DNA of 64,000 nt. Source: Pisaster brevispinus (lineage: Eukaryota; Echinodermata; Asteroidea; Forcipulatida; Asteriidae). The position numbers and the translations under genes were made by a program. The stretch covers positions 967,001 to 1,031,000 of the forward strand of contig JAMKCF010000023.1 of NCBI GenBank assembly GCA_023634235.1. Reading direction: 5' to 3'. A model generated the notes under the pieces. That model searched no databases and was not told where the DNA came from. It saw only the letters and a list, made by a program, of their open reading frames with translations. Of this stretch, positions 54,700-64,000 are shown one piece after another. Positions within the stretch are counted from its first letter, which is position 1, and each line of letters begins with the position of its first letter.

Positions 54700-57690
54700 A
54701 TAAATTAATCTTTAAGCATGCCATTTAACAATTCAAATAGGAACGGAATAGGGCTGTTATGAAATCTTTTTGTGGAACCTTTATGTTTGTAAATCACCCG
54801 TTTGGTTTTTAACTCCATACCATGGACCTTATTTGGCTTGGGGAACCAGTCAGAAAATTTTGTAGACCTGAAAGTTTTTAGAGCAATTTTAGAGCAAAGT
54901 TTGTTCCTCCTTTCAAACAAGGAATCAAGATTCAACACACATAGAGCTTTGTCATAATTATATTAATTAGTGCCAAGCAGAATACAACAAAATGCGTTTT
55001 TGAACTAGTTCTAACTGGTTAGATTGGCCCAGAGTCAGCGATGAATGCCAGACAGGGGCAGCATATTCCATTACTGGTCGAATGTAACCATTGTAAACAA
55101 TAATCAATTCATTTGTGGTTAATCCGACAGTCTTCAGTTTACGTAAACATGAATAATTTATGATTAACCTTACTCAACAAGTCAGTCACGTGAGCATCCC
55201 ATTTAAGATTACTCTGAAAAGTGACACCTAAAAGTTTAACACTTGAAACACATGATAATTGAATGTTGGAGATAGTGTACAAATTATCAGGGGGATTTTT
55301 ACGACCAAAAAAACACACCCTGCAATGTTTGACATTTCGCAGGATTCAACGAAAAGTCATTGTGCTTAGCCCACTCATCTAATTAATTTTGGTCAAATTG
55401 AATGTTTTTTTCTGATTAAATAACCGATTTTCCCCTAACGTCAGATCGTCGACATATTTCCAGCATTTGTTACAACTAGAATCAACAGCACTGTTTATGC
55501 GTGCAAGTTTGGTGCCTTGGGGCACTCCACCAGTTAAGGTTTGCCAGTCTGAAAGAGATTGTTTATCTAACCCTTTGTTGACGTTCAGTCAGGAAGCTTA
55601 CAACCCATTTCACAACTAAAGGGGAAACCCCAAGATCAAGAAGACTTTTAATGGCTACATGGTGATCGATGCTGTCGATTGCCTTACTAAAATCAGTAAG
55701 TGTTAAGGTACTAACATTATTAGGTATGTTAGCCCCTGTAATTAGGTGATTATAACTGTCAGTTATACAATGGGTAGTAGAAATACCTTTACGATTACCA
55801 AATTGTCTATTGTCCAATTTAGAGCTAATTGAGTCCATTATCCATTTACAAATGAAACATTCAGCAAGTTTGGCTAAATGGGGAGTGAGGGATATCGGTC
55901 TGATTTTCGGCAAAGTGGGGGGGGGGTTGTCTTCGGGATAGGAATAACATTTGCCTGCTTCCATTGAAAATGGACAATACCTCGCTTGAAAGATGAATTT
56001 AATATATTAGAGGAATACGCAATTCGTATGCAAATTCAGTAAGTACCCTGCAGGTAAATTATCAGGTCCTCCAGTTTTACTCACAGAGATCTTGCCAAGT
56101 TCATAGTAAGTTTCCCAATGTTGAATTTCAGGAATATCGTACTAGGCAGGCAGGTACGCAGGCAAATCTTGCAGCCTAATGTGACCTTGGGTTTGTGACA
56201 AACTGGAGAGGTGATTATTAATCTCATTGGCAATGGATACATTATTACTATGATCAATTTCTTCAACATTGATAGTCAACTCACTATTCTTCAGGTTGGC
56301 TAGGTAACGGACATTTCGATGCCACCCTGCAGGATCAGTTTTTTGTAATACACGAACCCTGCCAGCATAGTAAGACTTCTTGACTGATATTATTTCACGG
56401 GCAACTTGATTTCTAAGGGAACACAATGTAACTTTATCACCTTTAACAAAAGCTTTTTGCCTCCCAAAATTAGTTTTCTGATCCGACCATTGAACCATGG
56501 TTTATCACAACAATGTTTTTTGATAATTTTGGTGGGAAAATGGGAGTCAACAGTTTGGTTGACCATCGCATAGAAGGCATCGGTTTTGGCTTGGCATGAG
56601 TTAGAACTGATCACTTCATTCCAAGTTTGCCCTTGTATCAAATTAGCAAAAGAATACTGCTTAGATACAACTTGTTTGAGATTGTTACCATTACAAACAG
56701 GAAATGTGTCAAATTGGTTAAAATCATCTAAAATGGTTAAGCCAATATTTGGTTTACGAGTTAATAAATGATCCATTGTAGAAAAGATGTGTTGGTATAA
56801 TAATTCGATATGAGGTGAGTCAGGGGCAATATAAACTGCAAAAAAGCAAATTGCGGGGACACTCCTTGGAAGTTCTGGGTGATGTAACTAATAACCATTG
56901 TCCCCCAAGTTCTCGTGGGACTACAATGTCTTCGATGGGAGATGCTCCAAGGTGATCTTTAACATAACAAGTACTCCACCACCAGTTCTTGTTTGTCTAC
57001 ATACACTAAAGGCAATGTAACCCTCCAATGAATACTACTCGGATGCTGTACTTGGACTAATCCATGATTCAGTTATTACTGCAATGTCAATCTGGTTGGT
57101 AATAAGCACAATCTCGACCGCGTCCAACTTGTTTAACACTGAACGAGCGTTTGTTAGTAAGAGGCGGGGCAAGATGGATTGTGCCCCCATTTGATTCCTT
57201 TGCTCCTTCCTTGAAACCAGGTCTTGCAGCTGCATCCGCAACACTGGCAGATGTGAATGTTGGGTTTCATTATGGTTTCTCCCTCCTGTTATAATTACTT
57301 GGATCGAATATTCATTTAACGGGCCGCTAAGATGAAAAGTCGACTTAGCAGGGTAGGCAGCTAGAGCTTTTTGTTTCCTTTGTTGAGTCCGTGTACCAGC
57401 TCGCCTTCCTCTTCATTTGATTAAACCATTACGTTTCAACTTAGCTTGCTGTTGAGGGTTCAAGCGGCAGGAAAGTGATCGTAGGCTCAAAAGTTGATTC
57501 ACTGAATACTTAATTTTACATGGTGTGGAAATCTTCTGAGGAATATTGTTCTTATTCGGAGTTTCACTCAAAACGGTGTCCCCTTGGCCAGGATTAATTT
57601 CAACATCCTTGAAGACTGTGATGTCAAACGGCGGATTATTGCTCGGTACAAAGATAGATATTGCACCATGTTTGGTCCATTTCAATAATG
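54700..57690 (-). pseudogene. CR1-like LINE with 2A-like motif, nearly full-length ORF2, inactivated
   Basis: On the minus strand: N-terminal segment with KDVEINPGQG near 57600 (a 2A-like motif) and NQLLSLRSLSCRL; endonuclease start LLTNARSVLNKLDAV and IDIAVITESWI near 57150; connector with CCDKPWFNGRI and YYAGRVRVLQ; RT start KIRPISLTPHLAKLAEC, LTLTDFSKAIDSIDHH near 55700; C-terminal part to 54705. Many frame changes and stops show it is dead. CR1-clade elements with N-terminal 2A sequences are known from echinoderms and other invertebrates. Confidence 0.85.
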
Positions 57691-58000
57691 CAAAGTTGGG
57701 TGACGCTTTCTTTCGATTACGTCGACGAGAAGGACTCCCCGTAGTGATACTGCTGGTTCTGGTGCACGAACAAAATCATGGACAAAAACCAGTAAACGTC
57801 GATGGAATGAGATTAAAAACAGCAGCTTTGGACAGAGAATAAAACCACAGGCAGCTAATACAACAGCGCCCTCTTATTGTTAAAAACATAAGAAACCTTT
57901 AGTGACACGTTTGAGGGCATCAGGCAGATTGCACTTCACCGTGACGATGTTGTTGTTTTTGTGGTATCCCCTGTGCATCCAGAAATACTGAAATGCCTCT
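57691..58000. other. Upstream flank of the CR1-like element
   Basis: No supported gene. It may include the decayed 5' end of the CR1-like element. Confidence 0.35.
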
Positions 58001-58935
58001 GAAAGTCGCCAAAGAATTATTAGGTCTGGTTTAGTATTCTACATAGACAAGAGCCAATGGTATCCCTTGCATCATACTGTATTGCTATGCATGACTTGGG
58101 ACTCAGTTGAAGGACCACTACAGATTTACAAAGAAGAGTAAATAAAATCGCTCAGACAATCTCCGAGGTGCATAGATCCAATACGGTTGTTAATAACAAC
58201 CATATTGGATCTATGCACCTCCTATATGAGGTTGCATTCGTTCGTAGGGCAAATAATTTCGCTGAGCCCCGTATGTGGAAACATAACTAGTTTATGACCA
58301 GACATTGCCAAGTAGAAATTGCTAATGCCGTCAATGAGGATAGCTCCACAACTTTAGATGAAATTTGGTCATCTGAAATTGAGTTCTGGAAAGCTAACGT
58401 AAATAGACTAAATGTAAGACACGTTTTACAATGACATCCAAACTGCCCGTATTCTTTGAACTGATAACGAAGATAAGCGAAGCTCAACATGGCGAAAGTT
58501 GAAAACAATTCATTTCACAATGTTGCATTTCTTTACCAATCATCTCCAAGTCCCACGTAATACAATTTACGGACAGTCAAGCAGCAGCCCATATCATTGA
58601 AGTCGGCAGCATGAAACCAGAGCTGCAAAAATAATCTATGGATGTTTTAACCTTGTGTTTAAGCAATGAGAAAAGACTAGAGGTTGAATGGATTCTGAGA
58701 GACGAAAACGAAGAAGCTGACTGCATAAGTAGACAAATAGACACTGAAGATTGGGGGATTCGCTAGAATTATTGGAATATGTTAAAGGATTGTGGGGCCC
58801 ATTTTTTAACAGTTGAATGTTTTGCATGCTATTATAACGCAAAATTACCTTATTTCTATTCAAGGTTCTGGAACCCAGGTACGTCCGGTGTGGCCGGGAC
58901 CGGGCAGATGAAAACTGTCTTAGTACCCCTGTTGT
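58001..58935 (+). pseudogene. DIRS-type RT/RNase H remnant
   Basis: From about 58560: FTDSQAAAHIIEVGSMKPEL, then LEVEWILRDENEEADCISRQ and DTEDWG, then FYSRFWNPGTSGV, the typical DIRS RNase H end. Upstream, EFWKANVNRLNVRHV near 58380 fits the same family. Stops and shifts are frequent. A 27-bp palindrome interrupts it at 58165-58221. Confidence 0.75.
58165..58221. repeat. 27-bp-arm palindrome
   Basis: GAGGTGCATAGATCCAATAC plus GGTTGTT at 58165-58191 is repeated inverted at 58195-58221 with a 3-base centre and one mismatch. Confidence 0.95.
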
Positions 58936-60430
58936 CTTAACTCCAAGCGTACTCAAGCATATTTATTAATGTAAAGAAAAGGGAGCGCTTATTTTCCCCT
59001 GGTGGTCATCCTCTCCATTTTGACCTTTACCGTGGTCATATATAAGACTTGGATACAATATTACTTTTCTGTTAAAGGCTTAAATGCCCTACAATTGGGA
59101 AGAAACAAACAATCTTTGTATGACTGTACTGGTGTAGAACTAAGAATTAGAACTTATTATTAACATACTATTATTCTTCTGAGTGCACTAGATCATTTAC
59201 AAACAAAAGTTCTAGTCAGCGTTTCCCAACGGTTTAGAAGGGATCAAGTTATGCCTTTTTCGTTTTTTGTCAACTTAGAGCTTTTTATATTAAACAACTA
59301 CCTGGCAACAAAGACTAACGTTTTTACATCTCCCGATCAAAAACAGACATGTTCAGGGAAGGTAATACCACCTTCTTATCAGATGTTCCTGGATGTGTTT
59401 TTCCGAGTAAAACTATTGCTAGCATGCATGAAAAAATGTGTCAATGATATTGGCCAAGACGTGCTTTTTTTTCACCTATGTCTTATCTTTCCTCAACCCA
59501 TTCGTATAAACCAATGATACAAGATGCAGGGAGATTTTTGTTAATGCACTTAGAAAGTAGGAGTACAATATTTTTCGAATTATGCGCTTCATAGCATGAG
59601 ATCGGGTGGGGCCTCTCATTTGGCAAATAAAGGAGTTTCGGAAGAACTGATAATGGAACAAGGACGATGAAAACTTCACAAGCAAAAACAGATATTTTCA
59701 AAAGGAGAGCATCGACTCAACCTATAAAGAATACTCTTGCAAGATTAGTACTTGATAGAACTTCTTACCGTATGGCAGACAATTAATTATGTATGTCAAG
59801 TACAATAATTTATATTATTGATATTTAAGACCATCCAGATGAATGTTTTGTCATAAAGAATAATGGCTATTTGATATAAATCAAATTATCTAAATCCTGG
59901 AGATGAGTGTTTAGTTTTGTCATTGTATTTGTATTAAATAAAGGATTATTGTTGCTTTGAGCATTGCGGGGTTTACCCCTAAATGGTGTTAACTCTAGAA
60001 AAGAACTGTGGGAAACATGCATGCAACTCACTAAAAGTCGGATGAGAATGATGATAAACAATTTAAGCATGTCAAGACAAGATGAGCATATTTTAATATC
60101 ATTAAGAATGATTTAAATTTACGAAGACAAACGGCTTATTTGGGATGTAATTATAACTTAGGATTATAGTTAAGAGTATAGGATTATCGCCTTTGTGAGT
60201 TGTATTGGCAGTAAACACCAACAGGGTGAAAGTTGCAGTAAAGGAACTGTGGAATACATGTCGGAGACATGTGACTCATTGAGAGTCAGATAGCAAAGGT
60301 GGATGGAAATTAACACTCCCTTACTGACACAATTTTCTTATAAAATGTACCGTACTTTACTATTAACATAGCGGCCACTAATCGGGTATTTTCCTATGCT
60401 TTAATAAAAAAATTCATATAAAAAAAGGAA
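58936..60430. other. Non-coding stretch
   Basis: No gene. Two diverged copies of a short word group (AGAACTGTGG.A.ACATG ... ACTCA.T.A.AGTC) lie near 59998 and 60243. Confidence 0.4.
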
Positions 60431-60610
60431 GGTGCCTCTTTGTGCTGTCCCTAGGAAGAAAACTGTTTTTCATGCGTATGAGAAAAGCGTGCTAACCTGG
60501 TGCCCGTTTTCAAACATAGAGAAAAGAGCTTTGACTCCATTAGTTTATGTAAAAACCTTTGTTCGTCAGATATTTGACCACTGTCAAAACAATGGACTTG
60601 TAACTGACCA

Positions 60611-60904
60611 TTGACCACCAAAATGAATTCATTCCTTGTGGTCTTGTTCTACAGTATAGGTATCAGCAAGTTTGTTGGCTGCAATCTTTGGACACATGAG
60701 TACCTGCGCTGCTGTGAAAGTTATATCTCCTTAGATTTCAGTCGTGCGTTTGATACCATATATACATCAATAAAAGGTTTACTATTCCAACAAGGTGATC
60801 CATATCTTGATCATTGTGTGACATCATTTCTAAATCTAGACCTATACCCTACTTCAAGACCTGAATCAGCTATCTCGCAAACCAGATGTATTCTTTTCCA
60901 CTGA
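60611..60904 (+). pseudogene. LINE RT fragment
   Basis: YISLDFSRAFDTI, followed by KGLLFQQGDPYL, resembles RT motif A and the following helix of CR1-like LINEs. Nothing else of the RT is clear. Confidence 0.45.
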
Positions 60905-60941
60905 TTTGTAATTATAACATTCAGTCAAAAGTCAAGAGAGA

Positions 60942-61230
60942 TTACGTCAGGGAAGCAGTGCTAAAATCATCCTTTATGGGATCAACAAAAGAAAGCCTGA
61001 CAAATTCAAAAAGGTTTCTGCAGACTGATGTAAACAAAAAGCACTTATGAAAGTTCATGCTCCGCATCTGGGGTTGTCCTGAGGCAGCACAGCAACTAGA
61101 CGGGAGAAAGGTCATATTTGTAGTTGAGGGAGTTTCATTGATTCCGAATACACCATGTACCATCATCAGATGGACAATCTGAGGGAACAAGAGGAAAATC
61201 ACAGGTCTGAGACCCAACCTAGAAGAGACA
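60942..61230 (+). other. Unrecognised, formerly coding stretch
   Basis: In plus-strand frames SSFMGSTKESLTNSKRFLQT, then RIWGCPEAAQQLDGRKVIFV and VEGVSLIPN look like translated protein interrupted by shifts. Possibly part of a mobile-element protein; I cannot name it. Confidence 0.3.
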
Positions 61231-61404
61231 GACAGTGTTGTTCTATACAGCGGCGGCGGAACACTTTTAAAAGTGGGGGCAATTTATTTTCCTATGTATT
61301 TTTGTTTCCATTTGCACAACATAGGCCTAGGTATGTAGGCAAACACCGGCTAAGATAGGCTATTTTGGGGTTAAAAAAAACCCACACATGACTCTGAAGG
61401 TTTT

Positions 61405-61602
61405 TCAGGGATAGAGTAGACTAATCCCTAAAAGAAACCGTCAAAATGTGGCCGTTATCGAGCATTTTCAAAACAATTGAGTTCACGTGATTTATCTGAA
61501 CCAAATTTTTACGCAGATAAATCACATGATTTTTGGAATTAAATTTACTTCCTGCGATCTAAAAAGTGTAATACTGAACCAAATTAAACTCGGCTGGGTT
61601 AA
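61405..61602. repeat. Dispersed repeat with hairpin (copy 2, inverted)
   Basis: Complementary to the repeat at 33-245, with the corresponding hairpin at about 61484-61532 (TTCACGTGATTTATCTGAACC ... GATAAATCACATGA, now imperfect). Confidence 0.65.
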
Positions 61603-63700
61603 CCGTTGGGAGCGATTGACGCAGCTGTAAGTCAAAATGCAATTTGCCCGTAAATATGGCGTTTTTTGGGAAACGATCGTTAGAAAAATTACAATACCTT
61701 ATACATTGAACAACTACCACCATTCTGTGATTTGCCAAATGGCCATCAAGACGTGTTTTGTAATAGATCGCCTAATGCAGATCGTGTCTGGTCATTCAGC
61801 CGCTAAGCTAATCGGATAACGTGGCGAGTGCGCATGCTCATAAAGACGCTTCCCAACCGTACCTCTAGAATCTTTCTAGAAAGGTGTCTTCATGAGCATG
61901 TGCAATTGCAGACAAGCATTTTTCAAAACGGCCGCACAATAATTCTTCTTTGTTGAGTTATCAGAAATAGTTTGATTCAATCGAGTGCTTTAACTAAAAG
62001 GTTTAAGTTTAAGTTAATCAAATGCTTGGGCCCGGTGTCGGCCTATAAATTATTCTTCCACAAATCTTTATGTGATTGTAAAACATGTCGAGCAGTATCA
62101 TATGCCGTTAATACAGTCATGTGGGTGAGTTTTTAAAACGTTTAGGCTTTTCAAAAGTGTGTGTGTATGTGGGGGCGTGGGCGTTCCGTCGCCGTTGTTT
62201 CTATACCTGCTTTATGCAAAGCAACATGGTTACAAGCAGGCTGGTGTGCACAGACAGGACTATCTTATTCATTCTGTTTCATTATGTTCGTTGCATCATG
62301 CTACTTGGCATTTATTTCGTCACCTCCAATGTAAAACACATTGGGTCGAAATGAGGAATGTGTCAGACAGGACGTATTGCGTGTAATTCGCCATACCAAA
62401 GTTGGTCACATTCGAAAATCATAAAAAAAACACTACAAAACACGATTCTGCGATTTCGGTGGATTGAGGTTAAATAAAATTTGATCTTTCTTGTCGTGGT
62501 CTTACCTTTAATTGAAAAGATGAATAAATCCACAAAAGTACGTTTTCTTGAGCATGTTTGTATGCAATTAATTCTCTTCAAAGTCGGTCTCATTTACCTT
62601 CAAAAACATGAAAGTTTGCTTATTTCCACTGGCAGCGTACGAGCAGTTCCGTTCACGTTGAACGACTGTGTTTGGTACCATTAGAAAGGTCATGACCTGA
62701 ACTGTTCTTTTTTATCTATGATAACATAGTCCGGAGGCCGAAAAACTGTTCAATTATCGGCTGAAAACTTGATATTTAAATTAGCCGGGCTTTCCAACTA
62801 TCAACAATAGAGATCATTGATTGGATGAGAGGCGGCAACCATTGTGACGAGTCTGCGCAGTTTCAATGTTTACCCGATTCTCTGAAGGATTCTAGCCGGT
62901 TTTACGGCCGCGCGATGTGTACCATGCGATCGCGCGAGTCTACACACGTCGCCGTCCACATAACGTAGTTGAACGACGACCGACCTCGTGTGAATTAACT
63001 GAGTGATTTCGTGAATTTGCAATGCTTGTCAGTCGATACTTAGTGAACCAAAGATAACATTTTCACATTTGCATTCTTAAATTGCTGTTACCTTTCTTAC
63101 CTGTTGTGAACTTGTATTTTATTGAGAGTTTTACTGTTCAAATTTTGCGTTCAAAGTTTTACTAAACTAAGCATGGCTGATAGGCGAAGTAAAGACATCA
63201 TGCTATTGCATTGCATTGCGTGTGTCGATACTTCCATGTACATTGTACGGTGTATGTATACACGCATTCACCGCGTGACTGTGCGCTTTCATGTTGCGCC
63301 GTTGTTCGGTCCACTGGGGCTGGGGTTGGTGCTGTCGGCTGTTTATTCCAAAATGAATTATTCATTAGCTACATCGAGAATCGTCTCTGCGTGTGTGGTC
63401 GTTCACGCCACGCGCGTATAGCTAGCTAAGTTAAAAACGAGTTTCTAAACAAACACGTCGTAAAAAAATGGAAGTGGCTTTGTCTTGTAGACTTTCTTCA
63501 TTTCCCGATAACATCGGACTGGAATAAGCTACGGAAATAATAATGGCATTGCTGGAAAGCCAGTGAGTTACTTGTTAACACGGTATGCATAACTCAATTT
63601 CATTAAGGGGTCGATATATACCTCAATTCGATAGAGCAGGTCACATTTGTGATGAAGCAATAATGAGTAGAAGCCACGGTATCAAGTTTGTTTACCATGG
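61603..63700. other. Stretch without a supported gene
   Basis: Short open frames without motifs. An imperfect hairpin (GCATGCTCATAAAGACGC against GTGTCTTCATGAGCATGTGC) lies at about 61832-61903. 62810-63000 is CpG-rich and could be a promoter region of a gene outside the window, but nothing proves it. Confidence 0.35.
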
Positions 63701-64000
63701 AGGTCCCTCCATGGTTTGCCCAAATTGGGTGAAAGCTGGGAGGTAGAGGCCAAGCTGGTAGGTGATCTTGATGAGTTTGTACGCTTCTTCGATGGATTCC
63801 CCAAGGTCAAGGAAGTTTATACAGTGGAGGCCTCTCATGTGAAGATAGCTGGTGAGGGCGGAACCATCAAGATGGACGTCGATCTGTCCAAGCTTCCACT
63901 ATGAAAGGAGTCAATGGTACCTCACATCAAGCGTGCCAACTACAGGGCAGCGTGGTGGAAAAAGTCAGATGTGCCCATCCAGGAAATTCCACTTCTTACA
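63700..64000 (+). pseudogene. Possible mobile-element protein C-terminal fragment
   Basis: A frame to 63904 ends in KVKEVYTVEASHV..DLSKLPL. After its stop the sequence continues VPHIKRANYRAAWWKKS, a pattern (HI.RANYQAA.W) I associate with uncharacterised transposon-encoded proteins of marine invertebrates. The window ends inside it. Confidence 0.35.

Overview
This is a eukaryotic, repeat-rich, AT-rich piece of animal DNA. The genes have GT-AG introns. The mobile elements (Polinton/Maverick, Penelope-like elements with GIY-YIG domains and hammerhead ribozymes, CR1-type LINEs with a 2A-like motif, DIRS elements) and a von Willebrand A plus trypsin gene point to a marine invertebrate deuterostome. 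An echinoderm is my best guess, but that is inference and no marker gene here settles it.

The main object is a complete Polinton/Maverick, 1829-16984 (15,156 bp). Its ends are inverted repeats starting 5'-AGTAGTCTG, and it sits in a host 20-bp minisatellite with a 6-bp target duplication (GCCGTG). Plus-strand genes, in order: a spliced gene joining a PC4-like ssDNA-binding domain, a Death domain and a Cys/His motif (2448-4084); a chromodomain integrase (4934-6016); a penton-like minor capsid protein; a small basic Gly/Ala-rich protein; a double-jelly-roll major capsid protein; and an adenain-like protease. Minus-strand genes, converging on them: two conserved Polinton proteins of unknown function, the packaging ATPase, a small membrane protein, and a protein-primed family B DNA polymerase broken once by a frameshift in a homopolymer at 13331-13337. 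The full morphogenesis set makes this a virus-like transposon. The Death domain is the most unusual part.

17200-25290 holds fragments of two unrelated LINEs and uncharacterised repeats. 25292-35805 (+) is the one host gene I can support: at least six exons encoding the end of a vWA domain followed by a trypsin-type protease. Its 6-kb fourth intron is filled with a roughly 150-bp repeat family carrying a palindromic TTCCGGTTTGAACCGGAA core, then a 41-bp minisatellite.

35800-50600 is a nested mobile-element graveyard: a 1-kb CAA/CAAGAA/CAG array, tRNA-Asn-like repeat modules, a foldback element, and a second, decayed Polinton (about 40750-45400) with PC4, integrase, capsid and polymerase remnants but no visible Death domain. 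That remnant is interrupted by a DIRS element and a 306-bp foldback element. Next come a 5'-truncated Penelope-like element (minus strand) and a nearly intact second Penelope-like element (48245-49999, plus) with a 555-bp inverted copy of its own 3' end in front and canonical hammerhead ribozymes at its ends.

50600-64000 carries further LINE and DIRS remnants, including an almost full-length but broken CR1-like element (57690-54700, minus) with a 2A-like motif ending in Gln instead of Pro, and otherwise no gene I can support.
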